From contig JAGPCO010000012.1 in assembly GCA_018058095.1 (NCBI GenBank), forward strand, positions 1 to 64,000: a DNA stretch of 64,000 nucleotides, written 5' to 3'. This document shows positions 19,366-27,594 of this stretch, piece by piece. The position numbers and the translations under genes are program-made. A model generated the notes under the pieces. It had not been told where the DNA came from. It saw only the letters and a list, made by a program, of their open reading frames with translations, and ran no database searches. Each line of letters begins with the position of its first letter. Positions within the stretch are counted from its first letter, which is position 1. The stretch is from Kofleriaceae bacterium (GTDB lineage: Bacteria > Myxococcota_A > Polyangia > Haliangiales > Haliangiaceae).

Positions 19366-20060
19366 GAGCCGCCCCCGAACAGGCGGTCGAGGTCGTCCTG
19401 GGTGATCGCGCCCTCGGGCAGGTTGGTCGTCGGCGGCTTGGCGTTGACGGTGGTCATGAGGTCGGCGAACTCGCGCTCGCTGAGGGAGTTGGCGCCGACG
19501 GCCTTGAGGCCCGGCACGCTGCCACGGGCCAGCCCGGCCTTGGGTGCGGACGCGGCAGCGGCGGCGGCGGCGGGCGTGGGCGCGGACGCGGGCGCAGACG
19601 GCGCCGGCGCGGCGGCCGACTTGGCCGGGTCGCGCAGGGTCGCCGGCGGCTTGACCGGCTTGGCCGGCGGCGTCGGCGGGCGGGGCGCGGCGGGCGCGGC
19701 CGTGGACGGCGCGGTGGGCGCCGACGGGACGATCCCGCTCTGCGCGTTCATCACCTCGGTCGCGCGGCGGGCTTGCTCGGCCGCCTGCTTGCTCGCGAGC
19801 ATGGCCTCGATGGGTGAGCCGATCGCGGCGGGCGGCGGGGCGACCGGGGCGGTGTCCAGCCCGACGATCACCATGGCGAACAGGTGCTGCCCACACCCAC
19901 CACAGAAGCGATCGGCCGGCTCGTTGCCGAAGCCGCAGGCGCGGCACACCGGCTCGAGGTTGCAGCCGCAGCTGCCGCAGTAGCGGCGGCGGCTGTCGTT
20001 GCCGCGGGTGCAGCTCGGGCAGGCGACCGCGGTTCGCGTGGTCGGGGCGGCGCCGCTCAC
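19362..20060 (-). CDS. Double zinc-ribbon protein with C-terminal CheY-binding-like motif
   Basis: A 232-residue protein. Two zinc ribbons sit at the N-terminus (Cys14/17/28/31 and Cys39/42/53/56). A helix and a long Ala/Pro linker follow. Two short conserved-looking pieces are near the end: SLSEREFADLM and, at the very C-terminus, ITQDDLDRLFGG. The latter resembles the FliM N-terminal peptide (SQxEIDALL type) that binds phosphorylated CheY, and the end of MglB (ISDEDIDNLF). The GTG start overlaps the cheY stop (GTGA), and its stop overlaps the ATPase start. An adaptor between CheY and the ATPase is a reasonable hypothesis. No enzymatic domain is visible. Confidence 0.7.
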   Translation of the reverse strand: MSGAAPTTRTAVACPSCTRGNDSRRRYCGSCGCNLEPVCRACGFGNEPADRFCGGCGQHLFAMVIVGLDTAPVAPPPAAIGSPIEAMLASKQAAEQARRATEVMNAQSGIVPSAPTAPSTAAPAAPRPPTPPAKPVKPPATLRDPAKSAAAPAPSAPASAPTPAAAAAAASAPKAGLARGSVPGLKAVGANSLSEREFADLMTTVNAKPPTTNLPEGAITQDDLDRLFGGGS

Positions 20061-20470
20061 GGCACCCCCCGCAGGGCGGCGACCGGGATGGGCGGCGGCG
20101 TGGCGCGCACCTTGCCGAGCACGGCCTGCAGCACGGCCAGCGCACGCTCCTCCTGCACCGGCTTGAGCAGGTAGTGCTTCACCCCGGCGCGCTGGCAGGC
20201 CAGGATCTTGTCGCGCGAGGTCATCGACGTGCACATGATGATCGTCGCGCCGGGGTGCCGGGCCATGATCTCGGTGGCGACGGCCACCCCGTCCTTGCCC
20301 GGCATCACGATGTCGAGCGTCATCAGGTCGGGTCGGACCTGCTCGTACATGGTGAGCGCCTCGTCACCGTTGGCGGCCTCGCCAACGACCTGACACCCCG
20401 CCTTGGCCAGGAGGGTGCGCATGTGCGCCCGCATGACCGGTGAATCGTCCACGATGAGTGCGCGATGCAT
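20057..20470 (-). CDS. CheY-like single-domain response regulator
   Basis: A 137-residue receiver domain with all active-site residues: Asp8/Asp9, phosphoacceptor Asp53 (LMTLDIVMPG), Thr81/Ser82 and Lys103 (YLLKPVQ). A short Pro-rich tail follows. There is no output domain, so it should act by protein contact. It is the first gene of a five-gene unit running to the cheA-like gene, in which every junction overlaps or abuts. Confidence 0.9.
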   Translation of the reverse strand: MHRALIVDDSPVMRAHMRTLLAKAGCQVVGEAANGDEALTMYEQVRPDLMTLDIVMPGKDGVAVATEIMARHPGATIIMCTSMTSRDKILACQRAGVKHYLLKPVQEERALAVLQAVLGKVRATPPPIPVAALRGVP

Positions 20471-20518
20471 CGTGACGATCCATCGGCCGCCCGGCCGGGA
20501 TCATGAGGGCCCGGCGAT

Positions 20519-22387
20519 CTACTTGCGCAGAGCCAGGTTGGCCAGCACGAGGCAGATCAACGAGTTGACCGCGAGCCAGATCGCGCCCAGGCCGAACATC
20601 GACGGCACGTAGCGCAGCGGCGCCATCGGCACCACCAGGTGGAACAGGAGGTGGGCGGCCACACCGACGGCCACGCCGGCCAGCGCCGGCCGGGCCCGCG
20701 GCACGCCGTAACCGAGGGCCAGCAGGCCGAGCGGGATGAGCGCCGAGAAGAACAGGGCGTGGCCGTGGGCCAGCGGGCCGAGCGCCAGGTCCCACGACGG
20801 CAGGCCGCGGGTCAGGGTCTCGACCACCGGCCACGACGCCGCCTCGGGCGCCAGGTACGGCAGGAAGAACAGGCCGGACGCGCCGAGCAGCACGCCGCCG
20901 AGGTAGCCGGCCGCGCTCACGCCGCGCAGGGCCACCGCCAGGCCGCGCCGGCGCGCGCTGCTGGCGACGGCGCCGGCCAGGAGCACGCCGAGCAGGAGCG
21001 ACCAGCCGCCGGCCGACGATCGAGCCCGCAGCACGGCGGCCTCGGCGTCGATGATGCCGGCGCCGTAGCGATCGCGCTCGTACCGGCCGGTCGCCGGCTG
21101 GCGCGCCGTCTCGCTCAGGATCTGCTCGACCATCTTCGGGTCGGTCACGCCCTCGCCCACCACCAGCGCGGCCACGCCGGCCACGTGCGGGGCGGCCATC
21201 GACGTGCCCATGTAGCCGAAGTAGTCGTCCTGGGTCGGGTCGCCGATGGCGATGGTGTTCTGCAGCACGCCGTCGGGCATGCCGTCGCCGTTCTGGTCGA
21301 CGCGGGTGTTGCCGCCGGGCGCGGCGATGTCGACGTCCTTGCCCCAGTTCGAGTAGAACGTGGTCGTCTCGTCGAACTGGGTCGCCGCCACCGCGAACGC
21401 GCCCGGGTAACCGGCCGGGTAACCGACCTTGCCCTTGCCGTCGTTGCCGGCGGCGCACACCACGACGACGCCCTTGTCGTGGGCGTACTGCACGGCCTTC
21501 TTGAGCACGCGCGACGGGAACGGGCCACCCAGGCTCATGTTGATGACCTTGGCGCCGTGGTCGGCGGCGTAGCGGATGGCGTCGGCGATGCCGGCGACCG
21601 AGCCCGAGCCGCTGCCCGACAGGACCTTGAGCGGCATGATCTTCACGTTGCGGGCGATGCCAGTCACGCCGACGCCGTTGTTGGTGACCTGGGCGATGGT
21701 GCCGGTCACGTGCGAGCCGTGGCCGTGGTCGTCGTTGGCGTGAGCGTCGTTGTCGACGAAGTCGTAGCCGTCGACGAAGCTGATGCCGGCCAGGTCGGGC
21801 AGCAGGTGGAAGTTGGCGAAGTCCTCGTAGCCGACGCCGGTGTCGAGCACGGCGACGGTGATGCCGCCGCCGTCGGCCAGCTTCCACGCCGCCGGCATCT
21901 TGATCTGCTGCATGTGCCACTGGTGCTTGTACAGCGGGTCGTTGGGGAAGCCCGGCGTGTGCGGGCCGACCGCCTCGGCCGCAAACGCAGTCGGGTCGCT
22001 CAGCTGGTAGGTCGCGTCGGGCTCGGCGATCTCGACGCCGGCGCGGCGCGACAGCGCGGCCAGCACGGCGTCGCGCCGGGCCGGGTCGACGTGGGCGCGG
22101 TAGACCTGCTCGTCGTCGGCCTGGTCGGAGATGAGCACCAGGTCGAGCCCGGTCTCGCGCTCGATGGCCGCCACCAGCGCCGGGCTGGCGTCGTCGCGCA
22201 GGTCGACGATGATGTCGTCGACGTCGGCGCCCTCCATCGACGGATCACCGGCCCAGGCGGCGTCCTGCCGCGGGCGCATGGCCCACCACAGCACCACCAG
22301 CACCAGCACGATGCCCAGCAGCAGCAGGCGGGAGGTCACGCTGCGGCGGTCAGCCGCCGGCGGCGCGTCGTGTGCTTCGTCGTCCAT
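20519..22387 (-). CDS. Membrane-anchored subtilisin-like (S8) protease
   Basis: A 622-residue protein. An N-terminal TM helix (about 19-37) leads to an inhibitor-I9-like propeptide region (about 50-130). The S8 catalytic domain has Asp182 (VAVLDTGVGYE), His223 (GHGSHVTG), the oxyanion Asn in AAGNDG and Ser396 (GTSMAAPHVAG). After residue about 455 come several further hydrophobic helices to the C-terminus, which is unusual for secreted subtilases. The enzyme would be tethered at both ends to the inner membrane with the protease outside. TATACT ends 7 nt before the ATG, suggesting a leaderless mRNA. Confidence 0.88.
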   Translation of the reverse strand: MDDEAHDAPPAADRRSVTSRLLLLGIVLVLVVLWWAMRPRQDAAWAGDPSMEGADVDDIIVDLRDDASPALVAAIERETGLDLVLISDQADDEQVYRAHVDPARRDAVLAALSRRAGVEIAEPDATYQLSDPTAFAAEAVGPHTPGFPNDPLYKHQWHMQQIKMPAAWKLADGGGITVAVLDTGVGYEDFANFHLLPDLAGISFVDGYDFVDNDAHANDDHGHGSHVTGTIAQVTNNGVGVTGIARNVKIMPLKVLSGSGSGSVAGIADAIRYAADHGAKVINMSLGGPFPSRVLKKAVQYAHDKGVVVVCAAGNDGKGKVGYPAGYPGAFAVAATQFDETTTFYSNWGKDVDIAAPGGNTRVDQNGDGMPDGVLQNTIAIGDPTQDDYFGYMGTSMAAPHVAGVAALVVGEGVTDPKMVEQILSETARQPATGRYERDRYGAGIIDAEAAVLRARSSAGGWSLLLGVLLAGAVASSARRRGLAVALRGVSAAGYLGGVLLGASGLFFLPYLAPEAASWPVVETLTRGLPSWDLALGPLAHGHALFFSALIPLGLLALGYGVPRARPALAGVAVGVAAHLLFHLVVPMAPLRYVPSMFGLGAIWLAVNSLICLVLANLALRK

Positions 22388-22394
22388 GGGGATA

Positions 22395-22400
22395 AGTATA
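22395..22400 (-). promoter_or_regulatory. -10 element of the subtilase gene
   Basis: The minus strand reads TATACT, 7 nt and the ATG at 22387. Confidence 0.5.
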
Positions 22401-22586
22401 GATCCGACCGGGGAAAGCGCTCGTGTAGGTTGGCAGGCAGCCGTTGCACCTACATCGGCACCGGCCGCAGCCCCCGGAGCCCTGACTTCCCCCGCACAGG
22501 GGCGCCCTCGTATCGCATGACGTGTGGGTCACGAACCCGACGGTGCGTTGACGTTGACCTGGTCGGCGACGTGGTCGTGTCAGACC

Positions 22587-22624
22587 TGGTCAACCTTGAC
22601 CAATCGATGCGGTGCCCCTACGCT
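22587..22624 (+). promoter_or_regulatory. Promoter and palindromic operator of the toxin-antitoxin pair
   Basis: The perfect palindrome arms TGGTCAA and TTGACCA with a 2-bp centre occupy 22587-22602. The right arm contains the -35 hexamer TTGACC (22596-22601). It is followed by 17 nt and the -10 TACGCT (22619-22624), 6 nt before the antitoxin ATG. An antitoxin bound to the palindrome would cover the -35 box, as expected for autorepression. Confidence 0.6.
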
Positions 22625-22630
22625 CGATGG

Positions 22631-22873
22631 ATGCCGCCGGTGACCTTCAACCTCTACGACGCCAAGACGAACCTGTCGCAGCTCGTCGATCGTGCGGCTG
22701 CGGGCGAGGACATCATCATCGCCAAGAACGGGGTCCCACTGGCCAGGCTGGTCGCCTTGCCCGAGCGCACGACCCCACGCCAACCGGGCGGGTGGGAGGG
22801 TCGCATGTTGATCCGCGACGACTTCGACGCTCCCCTGCCGGCCGAGCTGCTGGCCGCCTTTGGCGGATCGTGA
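22631..22873 (+). CDS. Phd/YefM-type antitoxin (VapB-like)
   Basis: An 80-residue protein starting at ATG 22631. The N-terminal half has the Phd/YefM DNA-binding pattern (FNLYDAKTNLSQLVDRAAAGEDIIIAKNG in two pieces, then PLARLVAL). The C-terminal third is probably disordered and would wrap the toxin. The stop overlaps the toxin start by 4 nt (GTGA). It neutralises the PIN toxin and probably represses its own promoter through the palindrome just upstream. Codon usage looks like that of its neighbours. Confidence 0.85.
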   Translation: MPPVTFNLYDAKTNLSQLVDRAAAGEDIIIAKNGVPLARLVALPERTTPRQPGGWEGRMLIRDDFDAPLPAELLAAFGGS

Positions 22874-23247
22874 GCCTGCTCCTGCTCGATACCCACGTCT
22901 TCCTGTGGTGGCGGGGCAACGATCCCCGACTCACCACCGAAGCGCGTTCCGCGATCGCCGGCGCCGACCTGGTGTTCGTCAGCGCGGCGTCGGCCTGGGA
23001 GGCCGCCATCAAGATCGCGCTGGGCCGCCTCACGTTGCCCGAGAGCTTCAGCCATGGAGTCGACGCCTCCGGCTTCGAGCGGCTGCCGATCGCGTTCGAA
23101 CACGCGGCGACGGCCGGCGCCTTGCCGCGGCACCACGCCGATCCGTTCGACCGGATGCTGGTGGCGCAGGCGCTGATGGAAGGCTGCACCCTCGTCAGCC
23201 ACGACCATGCCCTCGAGCCCTATGGGGCGTCGATGCTGTGGACCTGA
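22870..23247 (+). CDS. vapC: PIN-domain ribonuclease toxin (VapC type)
   Basis: A 125-residue PIN domain. The acidic metal-binding residues are in LLLLDTHVFLWW, SAWEAAIK, HHADPFDRMLVAQA and LVSHDHAL. It starts at GTG 22870, overlapping the antitoxin stop. VapC toxins cleave tRNA or rRNA when the antitoxin is degraded; the target here is unknown. The reading frame is intact and the catalytic residues are present. Confidence 0.88.
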   Translation: MSLLLLDTHVFLWWRGNDPRLTTEARSAIAGADLVFVSAASAWEAAIKIALGRLTLPESFSHGVDASGFERLPIAFEHAATAGALPRHHADPFDRMLVAQALMEGCTLVSHDHALEPYGASMLWT

Positions 23248-23251
23248 GCCG

Positions 23252-24550
23252 CTACACCAGCACCCGCTCGTCGGCGGCGGCCGGGTCCTCGCCGAGCGTG
23301 AGCTGGTTGTCGACCTCGCGGTCGTCGGCCAGGGCCTCGAGGTAGGCCCGCAGCTCGGGCGCGACGGCGACCAGGCGAGCGACGTACTCGCGGGCCAGGA
23401 ACAAGACGGTGCCCGAGCCGATCGCGGACACGGTGGCCGCGGTCGGGGCGCCGCGCAGGAGCGACATCTCGCCGAACACCTCGCCGGCGCGCAGGGTGCC
23501 GAGCGGCACGCCGCGGGCGCCGACCTCGAGCTCGCCGGCCAGCACCACGAACAGGCCGCGGCCCTCCTCGCCCTCGCGGATGATGACCGTGCCGGCGACG
23601 ACGTCGTGGCTGGTGAAGCGGCGCAGGAGGTCGCGCTGCTGGACCCGCGTGAACGGCCGGAACAGCGGGTTGGTCGCCATCAGGTTGGCCAGCAGGCGCT
23701 CGCGGGTGAAGGCGTGCAGCGCCTCGGCCACCGCCGGCAGCTCGTCGGCCAGGCCGGCCAGCGCGGCGCGCCCGACCTCGAGCAGGTCGGCCTCGGTCAC
23801 CGCCTCGACCGAGGCCAGGCGCGGCTGCGCCGACAACAGCGCCATCTCGCCGAACACCGCGTTCTCACCCAGCCGCGCCAGCTCGGTGGCCCGGCCCAGG
23901 CCGTCGCGGGCGACCACCCGCAGCTCGCCGCTGGCGACCAGGTAGAAGGCGGTGCCGGCCTCGCCCTGGCGGATGGCCAGGTCCCCCGGCGGCAGGCGGC
24001 GGATGACGATGGCGGCCAGGAGCCGGCGGAACGCGGCCTCGGTCAGGCTCGACAGCAGCGGGATGGCGTGCAGCGCCTCGGGGTAGTCGCGAAAGTCGTC
24101 GGTGGCGGTGGCGGCGCGGTGGGCGATACGCTCGAGCAGCCCGGCCGGCGGCTCGGTCCGCAGGTCGGGCACGGCGACCTCGATCGTCGACGGCGGCGGG
24201 GCGACGCGGGCGCCGACCTTGCCGAGGCGGTCCGAGCCGGGCCCGTAGTAGCTGATGAGCCCGGCCACCAGCTCGTCGGCGGCGGCGCCGTGCGCGGCCA
24301 GCAGCCGGGCGCACACGATGGCCGGCAGCGGGTGGCCGCTCTTGATCGCGTACCAGGCGGCGCGCTGGTACACGGCGGCCGCAGCGGCTGGCTGAGCGAG
24401 CGCGGTCAGGCAGTCGGCGACGCGGATGCGGCTGTCGAGGTCGAGCGGCGCGGCCACCAGCGCGGCGTCGTACAGGCGCAGCGCGGCCAGCGGGTTGCCC
24501 TGCGAAAACAGGCGCGCCGCGGTGTCGCGGACCTCTCCCAGCGTCGGCAT
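23252..24550 (-). CDS. TPR plus tandem cyclic-nucleotide-binding domain protein
   Basis: A 432-residue protein with N-terminal TPR-like helices (about 1-90: GNPLAALRLYDAALVAAPLD). Two cNMP-binding folds follow, each with the signature GE-F-GEMALL: RLGENAVFGEMALLSAQPR at about 230-250, and LRAGEVFGEMSLLRGAPTAA at about 365-385. No DNA-binding helix-turn-helix is present, so it is not a Crp-type transcription factor. It is more likely a cytoplasmic regulator or scaffold. The start is the ATG at 24550, with TACGCT 6 nt upstream. Confidence 0.82.
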   Translation of the reverse strand: MPTLGEVRDTAARLFSQGNPLAALRLYDAALVAAPLDLDSRIRVADCLTALAQPAAAAAVYQRAAWYAIKSGHPLPAIVCARLLAAHGAAADELVAGLISYYGPGSDRLGKVGARVAPPPSTIEVAVPDLRTEPPAGLLERIAHRAATATDDFRDYPEALHAIPLLSSLTEAAFRRLLAAIVIRRLPPGDLAIRQGEAGTAFYLVASGELRVVARDGLGRATELARLGENAVFGEMALLSAQPRLASVEAVTEADLLEVGRAALAGLADELPAVAEALHAFTRERLLANLMATNPLFRPFTRVQQRDLLRRFTSHDVVAGTVIIREGEEGRGLFVVLAGELEVGARGVPLGTLRAGEVFGEMSLLRGAPTAATVSAIGSGTVLFLAREYVARLVAVAPELRAYLEALADDREVDNQLTLGEDPAAADERVLV

Positions 24551-24556
24551 GGCCCG

Positions 24557-24562
24557 AGCGTA
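24557..24562 (-). promoter_or_regulatory. -10 element of the cNMP-binding gene
   Basis: The minus strand reads TACGCT, 6 nt and the ATG at 24550. Confidence 0.4.
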
Positions 24563-24601
24563 CGCCAGGCCACCGAGGCCGCGCACGCCTGCCGCCGTCG
24601 A

Positions 24602-24631
24602 TTGCGGGCCGCGCCGGAACGGCCCTATACT
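24602..24631 (+). promoter_or_regulatory. Promoter of the zinc-ribbon membrane protein
   Basis: TTGCGG (24602-24607), an 18-nt spacer and TATACT (24626-24631). The start is about 45 nt after the expected transcription start, so this message has a real leader, with GGGGGA about 10 nt before the GTG. Confidence 0.5.
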
Positions 24632-24683
24632 GCCGCCGCGTGTGCTCGGTCTCGCGATCGCTGCGCCGCTTGGGGGAAACACC

Positions 24684-26159
24684 GTGAAGAAGTGCGCCAG
24701 CTGCAGCAAGGACCTCCCTGACTCCGCGCAGCACTGTGTGTTCTGCGGCGCCAAGCAGCAGGCGCCGGCGCCCGCCCCTGGCCAGGCCAAGACGGTGATG
24801 GGCTACCAGGCCAGCGACGTCATCAAGCAGATGCAGCAGCAGGCCTCGGCCCGGACCCAGCCGTCGTCGGCGCCGCCGCCGATGGGGGGGCCTCCGCCCG
24901 CGGCGCCGCCGATGGGCGGACCACCGCCAGCCGCGCCGCCGCCGGCCGCCGCCAACGCGCCGACGATGTTCCTGCAGAACGGGCCTGGAGCACCGGCGCC
25001 GATGGGCCCGGGCGCGCCGGCGCCGATGCCGATGCCCGCGCCGATGCCCCAGGCCGCCGCCAGCCACCCGGGCGGTCAGGGCGGCTACGGCCCGCCGCCT
25101 GGCTCGAACCCGCCGCCGATGGGCGCGCCCAGCCCCGGCTACGCGACCCAGCTGGCGCAGGGTGGCCCGGGTGGGTACGCCAGCCAGCCGAACTTCCCAC
25201 CGGCGCCGTCCGCGCCGTCGCCGTATGGACCACCGCCGGGCCAGGGCGGCTATCCCCCGTCCTACCCGGCGCCGAGCCAGCCGCAGTTCCCGCATGGCCC
25301 CGGCATGGGCCCCAGCATGGGCCCCGGCCCCGGCATGGCGCCGCCGCCGTACCTGGCGTCGCAGAGCGCCGGCCGCGCCGCCCATCCGGTCGAGCCGTTC
25401 AACGAGGGCCTCGGCCTGGTCATGCTGGTGTTCGGCATCCTGCTGCTCGGTGCCTTCGCCACCCCGCTGACGACCGAGCCGAAGATGACGTTCTGGTGGA
25501 ACGCGCTGGCCGACGCGCCGGGCAAGCTCAAGCTCGAGCCCATCCGCATCGTCGGCGTCGGCGTGCTGGCGCTGGTGCTCGGCCTCATCCCCCTGGCCGG
25601 GGCGGCGCGTGGCCTGTTCGCCGCCGTCCTCGGCGCGGCGCTGATCGCGGTGCCGATCGTCGTCGGTGGCGCCATGCCGCCGTGGCAAGCGCTCGTCATG
25701 CTGCTGGCCCCGGTCGCGCTGGTGCCCGGCCTGCTGCTCCGGCACGAGTACCGCGAGTCGGGCCTGGGCCGCGTGCTCACCACCGTCGGCGCTGGCGCGA
25801 TCATCGCCCTGTACGTCATCCCCGTCGACGGCGGCGTGCCCATCGTCAACCTGTTCAAGGCCCTGGGTGACAACGGCGCCGAGCGCACCATCCCGGCCGT
25901 CGCGCTGTTCCTGCTCGCGGTGCTGTCGCTGCTGGTGTGGCTGCCGGCGCCGTCGAGCGCGGGCGCCAAGGTGTTCGCCTGGGCCTTCATCCTGTTCGGC
26001 GTGGTCGGCCACGTGCTGGCGCTGGTCGGCGGCCGCGGCTTCCCCGACGTGATCAAGGCCGCGCCATACCAGTCGGTGATGGCCTGGGTCCCGGGGGTGG
26101 CCGCCATCGCCCTGCTCGGTTACGGCCTGGCCGCCGTGCTCGGCAAGAAGCTCGAGTAG
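24684..26159 (+). CDS. Zinc-ribbon, proline-rich, polytopic membrane protein
   Basis: A 491-residue protein. The N-terminus is a zinc ribbon (CASC, then CVFCG). A conserved-looking KTVMGYQASDVIKQM helix follows. About 190 residues of Pro/Gly/Ala low complexity come next, and then about eight hydrophobic helices from residue about 250 to the end. No transporter or enzyme signature was seen. The GTG start at 24684 is chosen because it gives the zinc ribbon its normal N-terminal position. The downstream M14 peptidase gene begins 2 nt after the stop, so the two are probably co-transcribed. Function unknown. Confidence 0.65.
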   Translation: MKKCASCSKDLPDSAQHCVFCGAKQQAPAPAPGQAKTVMGYQASDVIKQMQQQASARTQPSSAPPPMGGPPPAAPPMGGPPPAAPPPAAANAPTMFLQNGPGAPAPMGPGAPAPMPMPAPMPQAAASHPGGQGGYGPPPGSNPPPMGAPSPGYATQLAQGGPGGYASQPNFPPAPSAPSPYGPPPGQGGYPPSYPAPSQPQFPHGPGMGPSMGPGPGMAPPPYLASQSAGRAAHPVEPFNEGLGLVMLVFGILLLGAFATPLTTEPKMTFWWNALADAPGKLKLEPIRIVGVGVLALVLGLIPLAGAARGLFAAVLGAALIAVPIVVGGAMPPWQALVMLLAPVALVPGLLLRHEYRESGLGRVLTTVGAGAIIALYVIPVDGGVPIVNLFKALGDNGAERTIPAVALFLLAVLSLLVWLPAPSSAGAKVFAWAFILFGVVGHVLALVGGRGFPDVIKAAPYQSVMAWVPGVAAIALLGYGLAAVLGKKLE

Positions 26160-26161
26160 CG

Positions 26162-26839
26162 GTGGGCGAGCCGCGCGAGCGGGGCGCGCTGGTGCTCGGC
26201 CACACCGTGCTGGGCCGGCCGATCGAGGCGGTGTTCTTTCCGGCCGCCAGCTACGCCCGGCCGCGCCCGCCGGCGGTGTTGTTCGGCGCGATCCACGGCG
26301 ACGAGCCGGCCACCGTGCTGGTGCTCGAGCGCCTGGCCGAGGAGCTGATCGAGCACCCGCCCGGGCGTGACACCTGGATCGTGCCGTGCCTCAACGTCGA
26401 CGGCGTGATGGCCGGCAGCAAGAACAACGCGCGCGACATCGACCTCAATCGATCGTTCGCGGCGGGCAACTGGACCTCGGAGCACAAGGGTGGCTACAGC
26501 CCCGGCCCCAGCCCGGAGAGCGAGCCCGAGGTGCAGGCCCTGGTCCGCCTCATCGACGACAGCCGGGCCGAGCGGCTCATCGCCGTGCACGCCACGTTCC
26601 GCTGCTTCAACTGGGACGGGCGCGGGCGGGCCCTGGCCGAGGAGATGGCGGCGCGCGCCGAGGGGTACCCGGCCACCGGCGACCTCGGCTACCCCACGCC
26701 GGGGTCGTTCGGCTCGAAGTACGGGGTCGACCGCGGCCTCGAGGTGGTGACGATCGAGGTGCCGCAGCTCGCGGTCGACGAGCAAGCCTGGCTCGACACC
26801 CGGCGCGCGCTGCGCTGGGCGGTCGACCTGCCGGACTGA
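26162..26839 (+). CDS. M14-family zinc carboxypeptidase
   Basis: A 225-residue metallopeptidase without a signal peptide. Zinc ligands are His and Glu in FGAIHGDEPA and the later His in IAVHATFRCFNWD. The substrate-binding DIDLNRSF motif and the catalytic Glu in VVTIEVPQ are present. Small cytoplasmic M14 enzymes with DLNR include MpaA, which trims murein tripeptides; a role in peptidoglycan recycling is plausible but unproven. GTG start 26162. The stop codon abuts the stop of the convergent gene (TGA|TCA). Confidence 0.82.
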   Translation: MGEPRERGALVLGHTVLGRPIEAVFFPAASYARPRPPAVLFGAIHGDEPATVLVLERLAEELIEHPPGRDTWIVPCLNVDGVMAGSKNNARDIDLNRSFAAGNWTSEHKGGYSPGPSPESEPEVQALVRLIDDSRAERLIAVHATFRCFNWDGRGRALAEEMAARAEGYPATGDLGYPTPGSFGSKYGVDRGLEVVTIEVPQLAVDEQAWLDTRRALRWAVDLPD

Positions 26840-27499
26840 TCAACGCCGGGTGTCGAGGCTGGTCGCGCTGCCCGCCGCCGCGCCGCTGCCCGCCGCCGCG
26901 CCGCTGCCCGCCGGTCGCTTCTTGAACAGGCGAATGCGCTCCTGCGCGTCTTGCACGCGGGGGTCGTTCGCACACGCCGCGCCGAACTTCTTCTCCTGCT
27001 CGTTGATCTGCTCGCGCGTGGTGTGCAGCCGGGCCAGCTCGGCGTCGATGCGCGGCACCATGCTCGTGCTCTGCTCGCGGATGCGCCGCTGCATCTGTGA
27101 CACGCCGGTGGCGCTGGCCTCGGCGATGGCCGCCGACTGGGTCCAGATGCGCTGCACCAGGGGCTCGAGCGTGAGCAGGCGCTCGGCCTGCTTGCCGCAG
27201 TCGCCGTCGAAGCCATGCAGCACCGGCACCATCCTCAGCGTGAAGTCCATGACGTCGGCGATGACCGCGTCCATCAGCGTCGGATCGACCGGCGCCGGGT
27301 TGGCCTGCAGGCCGAGCGCTTCGAGCGCCGCGCTGCCGCTGCTGCCACCCGCAGCGCCGCCGCCACCGCTACCGGCGGCCGGGGCAACACCGGCCGTGCT
27401 GCCGCTGCCGGCGCCGGGGCCGGGGCCGGCCGACGGCTTGCTGTTGCATCCGGTCGCCACCAGCCCCAGCAGCACCAGCGTCGAGATCGAGGTCTTCAT
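26840..27499 (-). CDS. Hypothetical lipoprotein with coiled-coil-like body
   Basis: A 219-residue protein with signal peptide and lipobox VATGC (Cys18). A Gly/Ser-rich linker precedes a helical region (about 70-195, [31 protein letters not shown]). The C-terminus has three GSGAAA units, encoded by an 18-bp tandem repeat at about 26868-26920. TACAGT ends 7 nt before the ATG. No family was recognised. Confidence 0.5.
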   Translation of the reverse strand: MKTSISTLVLLGLVATGCNSKPSAGPGPGAGSGSTAGVAPAAGSGGGGAAGGSSGSAALEALGLQANPAPVDPTLMDAVIADVMDFTLRMVPVLHGFDGDCGKQAERLLTLEPLVQRIWTQSAAIAEASATGVSQMQRRIREQSTSMVPRIDAELARLHTTREQINEQEKKFGAACANDPRVQDAQERIRLFKKRPAGSGAAAGSGAAAGSATSLDTRR

Positions 27500-27506
27500 C
27501 GCCGGC

Positions 27507-27512
27507 ACTGTA
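27507..27512 (-). promoter_or_regulatory. -10 element, 7 nt before the lipoprotein start
   Basis: The minus strand reads TACAGT, 7 nt and the ATG at 27499. Confidence 0.4.
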
Positions 27513-27594
27513 CGTGGACCTGATCGTCGATCCAACCCGCGCCGACCAACGGCCAGGCTTGTGCACGCGCCGGCCTTCGTGTACACAGGACACC

